Assembly (NCBI GenBank): GCA_020847535.1
Contig: JADLBU010000114.1
Location: forward strand, 1-64,000
Source: Phycisphaerales bacterium
GTDB taxonomy: Bacteria > Planctomycetota > Phycisphaerae > Phycisphaerales > UBA1924
DNA: 64,000 nt
Direction of reading: 5' to 3'
Notes under the pieces: model-generated
What the model was told of the DNA's origin: nothing
What the model saw: the letters and a program-made list of their open reading frames with translations, nothing else
Database searches by the model: none
In this document: piece by piece, positions 18,301-25,525 of the stretch
Numbering within the stretch: position 1 is the first letter of the stretch
Layout: every line of letters starts with the position of its first letter
Made by a program: the position numbers and the translations under genes

Positions 18301-19465
18301 CGGCACCCGCCCGCTCGCCGAGGTCCTCTCCGAGCAGCTCGGACGAAAGATCGGCGCGGTCGTCCCCCAGGATGCCTGGAAGTTCGATGAGCTCCCCACG
18401 CACCTCCGCATGAACGTCCGTGTCTTCGATGAGCAGCGCAAGCTGATCGCCGCCGGCCGGGATCCCGACTCGCTCAAGCTCCAGCTCACCCCGCTCGCCG
18501 CCGAACGGTTCGCCGAGTTCGCCAAGGACCGCTTCGATCGCGATGGCCTCAAGGACTGGGATTTCGGAGATCTCCCCGACCACATCCAGATCGATCGCTT
18601 CGGCGTGCGACTCACCGGCTACCCCGGCATCATCGACCGTGGCCAATCCGTCGATCTCCGCCTCCTCCAATCCCACGCGCTCGCCCAGCATCACACCCGC
18701 GCTGGCCTCCGACGCCTCTACTGGCTCGCGCTCAAGGGCGAGATGCGATCGGTCATCAAGGCGCTCCCGACCATCGATTCCATGGCGATCCGCTACGCGC
18801 CCTCAGGTCCGCCCGCCGAGTTCAAGGAACAACTCGAACTCCTGATCGCCGAGCGAGCCTGCATGCCCGATCCCTGGCTCATCCGCACCCGCGCTGAGTT
18901 CGATCGCCGGCTCGCCCAGGGCTCCCACAACCTTTATCGCACCGCCAGTCAGGTCGCCTCCGAGGTCGCCGAGATCCTGGACCAGATGCACCAGGCCTCC
19001 CTCGCGCTCTCCGGCAAGAAGCTCCCCCAATGGGCCGACATCATCGCCGATGCCAAGCTCCACCTTGCCCTCCTCTCTGACAAGGGCTTCCTGACCTCCA
19101 CCCCGCGCGAGTGGTTCGGCCACCTCCCCAGATTCTTCCGCGGCATCCACACCCGCCTTACCAAGCTCACAAGCGGCAGCCTCGATCGCGATCAGCGCGC
19201 TATGACCGAGATGCGCCCCCTCTGGCTCGGTTACCTCACCCGCGCCAAGCACAACCACGACCACAACATCCACGAGCCCGCCCTCGAAGAACACCGCTGG
19301 CTCCTCGAAGAACTCCGCATCTCGCTGTTCGCCCAGGAACTCCGAACCTCCGTGACGGTTTCGATCAAACGCCTCTACGAACACTGGGAACGAACGGTGC
19401 TTCCAAGCACCGCCGCCAACGCCGCCGCGGATGTGATCTCCAATCCTCCCGCCCTCCGCCGCTGA
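15362..19465 (+). CDS. hrpA: HrpA-type DEAH-box ATP-dependent RNA helicase
   Basis: About 1367 residues from a TTG at 15362, whose product aligns with the family opening (ATFSARLDRCMLPDAYRFAR); the frame extends further upstream but reads as non-family sequence. Motif I GETGSGKTTQ, motif Ia TQPRRIAA, motif II DEAH, motif III TSATID, motif V ATNVAETSLTVPGIRYV and motif VI QRKGRAGR are all present in the first 460 residues. The HA2/ratchet and OB-fold regions follow, then the long DUF3418 C-terminus typical of bacterial HrpA. It unwinds RNA with ATP and is linked to mRNA processing and ribosome rescue. Length fits E. coli HrpA (about 1300). Confidence 0.9.
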   Translation: MPDLLATFSARLDRCMLPDAYRFARTLRQIERDARRSRKTDHQLAQLTRQIDDSIARREFRQRNLPTPTYPADLPVSAMREEIKAAILQHQVIVLCGETGSGKTTQLPKICLELGRGVAGLIGHTQPRRIAARSVATRIAQELEGEVGRAVGYKVRFGDRTSADTYIKLMTDGILLAETQTDRLLTNYDTIIIDEAHERSLNIDFLLGYLRQILPRRPDLKVIVTSATIDPQRFSNHFARHLDGKPIPAPIVMVPGRTYPVDLVYMPPLTGDEDHESALDMETAILHAVDEAATRGPGDVLVFLPGEREIRESAEALRKHHPPNIEILPLYARLSPDEQMRVFDKHAAHKRRIVLATNVAETSLTVPGIRYVVDTGMARIKQYNPRTKVTRLPVEAISRASADQRKGRAGRLGPGVCFRLYTEEDFRQRDEFTTPEILRTNLASVILQMTALKLGRIEEFPFVEAPDGRAIRSGYDALIELGALDELENLTPMGEHMARLPIDPTLARMLLAADKEGSLAELLIIASALSAQDPRDRPMEHADAADQAHRKFLDPHSDFITLLNIWSWYQENKKHLSHAKLRKLTRTTFISFLRMREWEEVHRQLHELMSEMGFHSKPFKGPWSGRFGHEDPDLSGNPHKAPNHASPSKKEALEAAAEHAPIHRAVLAGLLGGVAKKNEETTYTGPRGGQFTLWPGSTLFRKGPRWIVAAELVQTSRLFARTIAKVQPEWIEEVGAHLIKRTHSDPHWDREHGTVYAYERITLWGLELIARRRIHYGPIEPKHSRDVFIHHALVEAEAEHHGPFFTHNQQLLEQASLAEAKARKHGLLADSQARFAFYDRRIPANIFSMAAFEKWRRLAERDNPRLLYMTLADALVENDPRITPDAYPDALPLPAPTGSKLNLSLPIQYKYDPGAADDGITLDVPLQSIGGLDPARCEWLVPGMLHEKIIALVRLLPKGLRNPIENAPAFADECLKSLAFGTRPLAEVLSEQLGRKIGAVVPQDAWKFDELPTHLRMNVRVFDEQRKLIAAGRDPDSLKLQLTPLAAERFAEFAKDRFDRDGLKDWDFGDLPDHIQIDRFGVRLTGYPGIIDRGQSVDLRLLQSHALAQHHTRAGLRRLYWLALKGEMRSVIKALPTIDSMAIRYAPSGPPAEFKEQLELLIAERACMPDPWLIRTRAEFDRRLAQGSHNLYRTASQVASEVAEILDQMHQASLALSGKKLPQWADIIADAKLHLALLSDKGFLTSTPREWFGHLPRFFRGIHTRLTKLTSGSLDRDQRAMTEMRPLWLGYLTRAKHNHDHNIHEPALEEHRWLLEELRISLFAQELRTSVTVSIKRLYEHWERTVLPSTAANAAADVISNPPALRR

Positions 19466-19479
19466 ATTGGCAAGCTGTG

Positions 19480-19640
19480 TAGCTTCAGGCCGAAGGCCTG
19501 GTCGTTCGTAGCCGGTGGTGGAGGAGGCTTTGCGACGACACCACCGCAAAGCTCCGTTATGGAGTTTGTTGCCCGAGTGGCCTTCGCAGTCTGAAGGACT
19601 GCAGGAAGCCGGAACTACTCCGCCGGCCACCAATGAACCT
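19480..19640. repeat. Cluster of short palindromes between hrpA and yraN
   Basis: The gap between two convergent genes contains several nested palindromes: CAGGCCGAAGGCCTG, GTGGTG paired with a downstream CACCAC, and GCAGTCTGAAGGACTGC. The overall wording (CAGGCCGAAGGCCTG, GTAGCCGGTGGTGG, CCGGAACTACTCCGCCGGCC) looks like a dispersed non-autonomous repeat unit rather than a simple terminator. No open frame is evident. Copy number elsewhere in the genome cannot be judged from this window. Confidence 0.45.
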
Positions 19641-19680
19641 CCCTCACAACGAACAGGCGCCGGTTCGGCTCGCTGACTCC

Positions 19681-20085
19681 TCACCCCACATGATGCCTCA
19701 CCACCATCTTCCCCCTCCCCACCGGCCACTCCACTGCCACCACATCAATCCGCACAGGCCTTTCTTCCCACCCGTTCGCCCGCGCCAGATGCCGCGCGAT
19801 CGACAGCAGCTTCCCCCGCTTGTGCGCGGTGATGTTCACCTCCGGCGGGATCGGATCCACCGTCCCCGCCGCGACCAGCCGCGTCTTCACCTCGACAATC
19901 ACCACCGTCGCGCGATCCGGCGCCAGGCACACCAGATCCGCCTCCCCCATCGGCACCCGTGCGTTGCTCGCCAGCACCCGATACCCGCGAGCCTTTAGAT
20001 ACCGCGCCGCCGCACGCTCACCGCGCCGGCCCACCGATCCCCACCGCGCCAGCGCCGACCGGATCTCCCGCAACACCCCCAGCAT
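19681..20085 (-). CDS. YraN/UPF0102 family nuclease-fold protein
   Basis: 134 residues from the ATG at 20085, which has GGGAGAGG upstream; the frame extends ten codons further. The restriction-endonuclease-like core is clear: GRRGERAAARYLKARGYRVL, the metal-binding Asp in GEADLVCL, the E-x-K in VVIVEVKTR, and a C-terminal VRIDVVAVEW. These are the UPF0102 signatures. The family is thought to act in nucleic acid processing but lacks a settled function. It is convergent with hrpA and follows the SurA-like lipoprotein by 39 bases, so the two are probably co-transcribed. Confidence 0.85.
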   Translation of the reverse strand: MLGVLREIRSALARWGSVGRRGERAAARYLKARGYRVLASNARVPMGEADLVCLAPDRATVVIVEVKTRLVAAGTVDPIPPEVNITAHKRGKLLSIARHLARANGWEERPVRIDVVAVEWPVGRGKMVVRHHVG

Positions 20086-20124
20086 CCCACCTCTCCCCGC
20101 GAGCCAAGCGAGCAACGGCGAGCC

Positions 20125-21558
20125 TCAGCGAGCCTCTACCGGAGCCTGCCCCGCCCCGCGCTCCGCAAACCAATACCGCTCCAGCGCTGCATCGACCAGA
20201 CGCTGCACCATCTGGTCGATGTCATCCACGCTCGCCCGCTTGAGCAGATCCATGATGTACTTGTTCATCCGCTGCTCGATCTTCTGCGAACGCAGCCGCT
20301 GCTCGATCGCCGCCTGCGCTTCGTACAGCGATGTCCGCGGGAGCGAGATCTCCTCGAACCGAAGGAACGCCATCGTCGAGCCGTTCTCGATCGGCCCCGT
20401 CCACGCCCCCGCCGCCAGCGAGATCGCCGCTTCGTTCAGCGCCGGCACATTGAAGTACACAGGCCTTGCCGCGGCCGCAGGCTTCTCAGGATCCTCCGGC
20501 TTCACACCGCCAGGCTGGTCCGCCTCCTTGGGCTTGAACGCCTCGGGGATGTAGAGCCCGCCCTCCTTGGCGCGGAAGAGGTTGTTGGGACGCTTGGCAA
20601 TCTCCTCGAAACTCACGCCCGATGCCAGCTCCGTCTTGATCCCCTCGATCCCCGCCGTGTCCTTCGCATCGATCGAGATCATCCGGAACTGGCGCAACGG
20701 CGGCGGGTTGAACTCGTCGTATCGCCGGTTGTAATAGTTCTCCACCTCGATGAACGGCACGTGGATGTTCCTGATGATCTGCTGCCGCACCTGGTACAGC
20801 ACCAGCTCGCGCTCCTCCCGGTCCCGCCGCCACTTCTCCAGCGAGCCATCCTCGCCTGCATCGGCAAGCTTCTGCTCCGCCAGCGCCTGGCTGCGGTAGT
20901 TGCGGCTCAGGAAATCATCCTGCAGCGTCTGGATCCAGTACCGGAAACCCTGCTTCTCCTCGGGAGTCAGGCTCGCGCGGGCCTCGGCCTGCAGCAGCTC
21001 ATCGTTGATGATGTCGCGCATCTTGCGCGTGATCTGCTCCACCGCCTTGGTCCCGAACGCTTCCAGGCTCGGGGCGGTCCTGGCCTCCGTCCGAAGCCGG
21101 GCATCCATGCTCGCGAAGAAGTCCGAGATGAACACCGGCCGACCGTTGATGTCGCCCACCTTCGCATCAATCAGCACCGGCTTCTCGATCTGCCTGGCAT
21201 CCGATGCAGGTATGGGCTCACCCGCGCTGGCGACCACATCAAACGGCCCACCGCGCTCGGCGATCGGCCCGGTCCTCTCCACCGGATACGACCGCCCGCT
21301 GGATCCCGCGCCCGGCACAGGCGCTGCCGCCGGGATCTCCGCCACGTTCGCGGTCGCGTGAGCCGATCCAGGCTCGCTGAAATCCTCCGATGTCAGCGCG
21401 GTCCCCGGTTCGCGAGAAGATGAACCGCCGCCGCACCCTGCCAGCAGAGCTCCACCCGCCAGCACCCCCAGCACCCCCAGCACCCCCAGCGCAGCCAGAA
21501 CCGCCACGCCCACACCACCGCCTCCGACCCCAACTCCGAAAGCCGTTGAGTGCTTCAT
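20125..21558 (-). CDS. SurA-like peptidyl-prolyl isomerase-type lipoprotein
   Basis: 477 residues. A long hydrophobic signal (LGV repeats near residues 20-33) ends in the lipobox LLAGC, giving a lipid-anchored exported protein. A linker of about 100 residues follows, then a SurA-N-like helical domain (VLIDAKVGDINGRPVFISDFF ... DIINDELLQAEARASLTPEE). A parvulin-like region comes next (FRMISIDAKDTAGIEGIKTELASGVSFEEIAKR ... EAAISLAAGAWTGPI). This fits periplasmic chaperones handling outer-membrane or secreted proteins. The parvulin catalytic residues cannot be confirmed by eye. An alternative start at 21579 also has a GGAG site. Confidence 0.75.
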   Translation of the reverse strand: MKHSTAFGVGVGGGGVGVAVLAALGVLGVLGVLAGGALLAGCGGGSSSREPGTALTSEDFSEPGSAHATANVAEIPAAAPVPGAGSSGRSYPVERTGPIAERGGPFDVVASAGEPIPASDARQIEKPVLIDAKVGDINGRPVFISDFFASMDARLRTEARTAPSLEAFGTKAVEQITRKMRDIINDELLQAEARASLTPEEKQGFRYWIQTLQDDFLSRNYRSQALAEQKLADAGEDGSLEKWRRDREERELVLYQVRQQIIRNIHVPFIEVENYYNRRYDEFNPPPLRQFRMISIDAKDTAGIEGIKTELASGVSFEEIAKRPNNLFRAKEGGLYIPEAFKPKEADQPGGVKPEDPEKPAAAARPVYFNVPALNEAAISLAAGAWTGPIENGSTMAFLRFEEISLPRTSLYEAQAAIEQRLRSQKIEQRMNKYIMDLLKRASVDDIDQMVQRLVDAALERYWFAERGAGQAPVEAR

Positions 21559-21618
21559 CGCATCGCCTCGGGAGTACATGTCCAGCGCTCCTTCGCCCAC
21601 CCGGTTCAGTGTACAGGG

Positions 21619-21644
21619 CTCGTGGCTCAGGCATCCCGCCTGAG
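21619..21644 (+). repeat. GCTCGTGGC-CAGGC palindromic repeat, copy 1
   Basis: GCTCGTGG followed by CTCAGGC, ATCCC, GCCTGAG: a 7-bp stem with a 5-base loop. A second copy in the same orientation lies at 22344-22370, with matching changes in both stem arms. Located in the divergent region upstream of the DUF1844 gene. Confidence 0.65.
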
Positions 21645-21762
21645 AACTACCCCATCTGCTCAGCCTGAACCACCGCCCCGCACCCACCAGAATGTCGGTG
21701 AATACCCGCGTTTGCCTAGAATCGCAGGCACGAAGAACACACGAATCCCGAAAGGTTCGCCC

Positions 21763-22326
21763 ATGTCAGAAGGCCAGTCCCCAAACCAGCCGGCTCCCAA
21801 GCTTATCATCGACACCGACTGGAAGTCGCAGGCCCAGGCCGAGAAGGACCGGCTCGCCGAGGCCTCCAAGCCCAAGCCGACCGCCCCGGCACCCGGCTCC
21901 GCAGCGCCAGGAAGCCCCTCCGCCAAGCCCGGCGAACCCGGCGCCGATCAGGAAATCGGATTCCAGGACCTGGTGCGCATGCTCGTCACCCAGTCCCTCT
22001 CCTACATGGGTGCCTTCCCCGATCCGCGCACCGGCAAGGCCGTGGTCGCTATCGACATGGCCCGCGTCTTCATCGACCTCCTCGGTGTCCTCGAGCAGAA
22101 GACCAAGGGCAACCTCACCCTCGAAGAGAGCACCCTCCTCTCCCGCACCCTTAACGAACTGCGCATGGAATGGGTGGACATCTCCAAGGCGGTCGCCGAG
22201 GCGATCAAGGATGGCCGCATCCAGCCCGGACAGGTCGGCATGGAAGGAACCCCCGGCCCCGGCGTCGTCACCGCGAGCGCTCCCCCCGTCGCCGGCGGCG
22301 ATCCCAGCTTCAAGCTCAAGTTCTAA
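21763..22326 (+). CDS. DUF1844 family protein
   Basis: 187 residues. The N-terminal 65 residues are low-complexity Pro/Ala/Lys (KPKPTAPAPGSAAPG), preceded by LIIDTDWKSQAQAEKDRL, the usual opening of the family. The conserved DUF1844 core spans about residues 67-130: FQDLVRMLVTQSLSYMGAF, DLLGVLEQKTKGNLTLEES and LLSRTLNELRMEWV. The family is widespread in Planctomycetota, often beside essential genes, but has no known biochemical role. It looks cytosolic. The gene is flanked on both sides by direct copies of the same palindromic repeat. Confidence 0.85.
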   Translation: MSEGQSPNQPAPKLIIDTDWKSQAQAEKDRLAEASKPKPTAPAPGSAAPGSPSAKPGEPGADQEIGFQDLVRMLVTQSLSYMGAFPDPRTGKAVVAIDMARVFIDLLGVLEQKTKGNLTLEESTLLSRTLNELRMEWVDISKAVAEAIKDGRIQPGQVGMEGTPGPGVVTASAPPVAGGDPSFKLKF

Positions 22327-22343
22327 CGGGTTTGCCTACAAGT

Positions 22344-22370
22344 GCTCGTGGCACAGGCATCCTGCCTGTG
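22344..22370 (+). repeat. GCTCGTGGC-CAGGC palindromic repeat, copy 2
   Basis: GCTCGTGG followed by CACAGGC, ATCCT, GCCTGTG. Compared with copy 1, the second base pair of the stem changes from T-A to A-T on both arms, preserving pairing. It starts 17 bases after the DUF1844 stop and lies upstream of the sulfatase gene, so it might also act as a transcript end or leader hairpin. Confidence 0.65.
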
Positions 22371-22447
22371 TCTATGCTCTTGCAGCCCTGATCGCCACAG
22401 CGGACGGGCGGCTCTCGCCAACGGGGCTCGGTACAGAGGAAACAACG

Positions 22448-24889
22448 ATGCCATTCAGATTGCCCACAACGCTCATCTCCGCGATGCTCTGCACGCTGTC
22501 GGCCGCGGCCTTCGCGATCGTGCAGCCCGCCCGGGACGCCGCACCGCCGGATGGCCTCGACCGTACGGTGCTGCCCATCCCCGAGCCCAAACCCCCGTTG
22601 GTGACCGAGCTGGATGCCCGCAACGCCACACCCCCTCCCCATTTCGAGGTTAAGGCCCCGGCCAAGGCCCCCAACGTCCTCATCATCCTGATCGACGACA
22701 TGGGCTTCGGGCAGTCCAGCGCCTTCGGCGGTCCGGTCCAGATGCCGACGCTGGAGAAACTGGCCAAGGGCGGGCTGCGCTACAACCATTTTAACACCAC
22801 GGCTCTCTGCTCGCCCACCCGCGCCGCCCTGCTCACCGGCCGCAACCACCACGTGAACAACATGGGCTCGATCACCGAGACCGCCACGGGGTTCCCGGGC
22901 CAGACCGGGCAGCGCCCCAACAGCGTGGCGCCGCTGGCTGAGATGCTGCGGCTCAACGGGTACAGCACCGCCGCGTTCGGCAAGTCGCACGAGACCGCCG
23001 CGTGGGAGGTCAGCCCTTCGGGCCCCACCAGCCGCTGGCCGACGCGCTCGGGCTTCGACCACTTCTACGGCTTCATCGGCGGCGAGAGCAACCAGTGGGC
23101 GCCGGCCGTCTTCGAGAACCTGAACCGCGTCGAAGTGCCCAACGACCCCGACTACCACTTGATGACCGACATGACCGATCGTGCGATTCGATGGGCCAGT
23201 TCCCAGAAATCGCTGACGCCGGATCGGCCGTTCTTCATCTACTTCGCACCGGGGGCCACTCATGCGCCGCATCACGCGCCCAAGGAGTGGATCGCCAAGT
23301 ACAAGGGCAAGTTCGACCAGGGCTGGGACAAGGTCCGCGAGGAGACGCTGGCCCGCCAGATCAAGCTGGGCGTGGTTCCCGCGGGCACCAAGCTGGCCGC
23401 CAAGCCCGAAGCAATCAAGGACTGGGACACGCTGAGTTCCGACGAGAAGCGGCTCTTCGCCCGCCAGATGGAAGTATTCGCAGGGTACGGCGAGTACGCC
23501 GACTTCGAGATCGGCCGGCTGATCCAGGCGATCGAGGATCTGGGCCAACTCGACAACACGCTCATCTTCTACGAGGCCGGCGACAACGGGGCCAGCGCCG
23601 AGGGCACAATGAACGGCTGCTTCAACGAGATGACGTACTTCAACATGGTCCCCGAGACCGTCCCGGACATCCTCAAGCACTACGACCAGCTCGGCTCGCC
23701 GGACTCCTATCCCCACTACTCGGCCGGCTGGGCCGTGGCGGGCGCTGCGCCGTTCGCCTGGACCAAGCAGGTCGCCGGCAGTTGCGGGGGCTCTCGCAAC
23801 CCGCTGGTCGTCCACTGGCCCAAAGGCATCGCGGCCAAGGGCGAGCTGCGCACGCAGTGGCACCACGTCATCGACATCGCGCCGACCATCCTGGAAGCGG
23901 CCGGCCTGCCCGAACCCAGAAGCGTGAACGGCACGCCGCAGACGCCGATCGAGGGGGTGAGCATGGTGTACACCTTCGCGGATGCCAAGGCGCCCAGCAC
24001 GCACAAGACGCAGTACTTCGAGATCTTCGGCAACCGCGGCATCTACCACGACGGGTGGCTGGCGTTCACCGTTCACCGGGCGCCGTGGGAGATGAAGTCA
24101 CGGGCCCCGTTCCTTGACGACAAGTGGGAGCTGTACCACGTCGCGGAGGACTTCAGCACGGCGAACGACCTGGCGGCCAAGAACCCCGACAAGCTCAAGG
24201 AGCTTCAAGGGATGTTCCTCATCGAGGCGTCCGCGAACCAGGCGCTGCCGCTTGACGATCGCTTCCTGGAGCGCACCAACGCGGCCCTGGTGGGCCGCCC
24301 CGACCTGATGGCCGGTCGCACCTCTCTCACGGTCTACGACGGCATGATCGGGATGACCGAGAACGTTTTCATCAACACCAAGAACCGCTCGTTCACGATC
24401 ACCGCCGAGGTCGATGTCCCCAAGGGTGGGTCCAGCGGCGTGATCATCTCTCAGGCGGGCAAGTTCGGCGGCTGGAGCCTGTACCTCAAGGACGGCAAGC
24501 CGATGTACGCATACAACTTCCTTGGCCTGAAGACCGACAAGGTCGCCGCGACCGAGGCCGTCCCCGCCGGCAAGGCGACGATCCGTTTCGAGTTCGCCTA
24601 CGACGGCCCGGGCATGGGCAAGGGCGGCACGGGCACGATCCTCGTCAACGGCAAGAAAGTCGCCGAGGGCAAGATCGACCGCACGCAGCCCAACTTCTTC
24701 TCCGCCGATGAGTGCGCGGATGTCGGGATGGACGGCGAAACGTGCGTGTCGGACGACTACGCACAGGGCGCCAACGCCTTCACCGGCAAGATCCGGAAAG
24801 TGACCATCGAAGTCGGACCGGTGAAACTGACCGCCGCGGACGAGAACCACCTGGAGAACGCCAGGCTGGCGAGGAAGGGCGCGGAGTAG
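22448..24889 (+). CDS. Exported arylsulfatase, formylglycine type
   Basis: 813 residues. A signal peptide (LISAMLCTLSAAAFA) is followed by the alkaline-phosphatase-fold sulfatase. Metal ligands appear in IILIDDMGFG (about residue 80). The Cys modified to formylglycine lies in ALCSPTRAALLTGRN (about 120), matching C-x-P-x-R. GKSHE and HAPHHAP carry further active-site residues. The length and C-terminal beta-rich region (about 620-805, with GGSSGVIISQAGKFGGWSLYL) fit the large AtsA-like arylsulfatases. It removes sulfate esters, probably from sulfated polysaccharide or aryl sulfates; substrate unknown. Activation needs a formylglycine-generating enzyme or anSME, not in the window. Transposase debris follows, so horizontal acquisition is possible. 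Confidence 0.9.
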   Translation: MPFRLPTTLISAMLCTLSAAAFAIVQPARDAAPPDGLDRTVLPIPEPKPPLVTELDARNATPPPHFEVKAPAKAPNVLIILIDDMGFGQSSAFGGPVQMPTLEKLAKGGLRYNHFNTTALCSPTRAALLTGRNHHVNNMGSITETATGFPGQTGQRPNSVAPLAEMLRLNGYSTAAFGKSHETAAWEVSPSGPTSRWPTRSGFDHFYGFIGGESNQWAPAVFENLNRVEVPNDPDYHLMTDMTDRAIRWASSQKSLTPDRPFFIYFAPGATHAPHHAPKEWIAKYKGKFDQGWDKVREETLARQIKLGVVPAGTKLAAKPEAIKDWDTLSSDEKRLFARQMEVFAGYGEYADFEIGRLIQAIEDLGQLDNTLIFYEAGDNGASAEGTMNGCFNEMTYFNMVPETVPDILKHYDQLGSPDSYPHYSAGWAVAGAAPFAWTKQVAGSCGGSRNPLVVHWPKGIAAKGELRTQWHHVIDIAPTILEAAGLPEPRSVNGTPQTPIEGVSMVYTFADAKAPSTHKTQYFEIFGNRGIYHDGWLAFTVHRAPWEMKSRAPFLDDKWELYHVAEDFSTANDLAAKNPDKLKELQGMFLIEASANQALPLDDRFLERTNAALVGRPDLMAGRTSLTVYDGMIGMTENVFINTKNRSFTITAEVDVPKGGSSGVIISQAGKFGGWSLYLKDGKPMYAYNFLGLKTDKVAATEAVPAGKATIRFEFAYDGPGMGKGGTGTILVNGKKVAEGKIDRTQPNFFSADECADVGMDGETCVSDDYAQGANAFTGKIRKVTIEVGPVKLTAADENHLENARLARKGAE

Positions 24890-24921
24890 CGGAAGGCCGC
24901 GGCTGCGCGCGTGGTCGCCTG

Positions 24922-24961
24922 CGCCGCGACCGTCGTCCATCAGGCTGCGACGGTCGCGGCG
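24922..24961. terminator. 14-bp inverted repeat after the sulfatase gene
   Basis: CGCCGCGACCGTCG and its exact complement CGACGGTCGCGGCG are separated by 12 bases, starting 33 bases after the sulfatase stop. The stem is strong enough to end transcription, though the nearest T-run (GGCTTTTTGC) lies about 30 bases further on. It may alternatively be the end of the degraded transposon that follows. Confidence 0.5.
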
Positions 24962-25049
24962 GGCACCGCGCTCCACGGCCACCGTGATGGCTTTTTGCTC
25001 TGCAGAAAACCAGCGCAACCGCGATGACTTGTGCGTCGTATCGTGAGTC

Positions 25050-25394
25050 GTGAAGACACTCTTTGACGAGCGACCCGACCGTGAGGACATCGACGCGACG
25101 CTGTTGATCCGGGTGGTGAACATCGCGTTGCGGATCGCAACCCGGTCCGTGCGCGAGTACTCCGACAAGAAGAGCCCCAAGGTCTTCACGCAGCGGCAGC
25201 TCTTGGCGTGCCTGGTGCTCAAGACGTACCTCAAGACCACGTACCGTGGCGTGGTCGAGCAGCTGGTCCTGATGCCGGCCGTGCGTGAGGCGATCGGTCT
25301 CAAGCAGATCCCGCACACCCGCCTACCGGTGACAACGCGACGTTCGGCACACCAGCTGATGCACATCTCCAGGGCGTCGGGACCGTCGTCGTGA
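25050..25394 (+). pseudogene. Truncated transposase
   Basis: A GTG-started frame of 114 codons. The first 90 or so residues (KTLFDERPDREDIDATLL ... FTQRQLLACLVLKTYLKTTYRGVV ... VREAIGLKQIPH) have the look of the N-terminal domain of IS4/IS5-type transposases. Resemblance stops at KQIPH, where the family normally continues with a Tyr/Thr-rich TTLQKF-like stretch; the frame then reads RLPVTTRRSAHQ and ends. The catalytic DDE domain is absent, so this is a transposon remnant joined near 25313 to unrelated sequence. Confidence 0.65.
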
Positions 25395-25525
25395 ACCATG
25401 TCGGCAAGGCGCTACGCCCGCGCCTGGATGGTCCGTGAACCGTGACAGCCGGTCTCTGCGGCCTGTTCACGTTCCCATTCGGCAAGCAGCCAGTCTCCCA
25501 GGTGTTCGATGAGACGCTCATGCGG
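25313..25525 (-). other. Two short unrecognised reading-frame remnants in one frame
   Basis: On the minus strand, directly after the next gene's stop, one frame reads HERLIEHLGDWLLAEWERE...IQARA, stop (25412), then RLADMVHDDGPDALEMCISW...RRVVTGRR until it runs into the transposase remnant. Both pieces look protein-like in composition, but neither is recognised. They may be two tiny back-to-back genes or one gene with a nonsense mutation, truncated at the transposase junction. Confidence 0.35.

Noticed and set aside
15275-18694. A 1139-codon open frame on the minus strand, Glu/Gly/Val/Ala-rich
   Set aside because: It lies antisense to the helicase gene hrpA, whose domain motifs are unambiguous. 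Its composition is what the opposite strand of a high-GC gene produces, with no family motif.
22344-22370. Simple rho-independent terminator of the DUF1844 gene
   Set aside because: No T-run follows, and an almost identical element with a compensatory change sits upstream of the same gene where no transcript ends.
22316-24076. A 586-codon minus-strand frame overlapping the sulfatase
   Set aside because: The sulfatase on the plus strand has all catalytic motifs; the antisense frame is Arg/Val/Gly-rich without motif.
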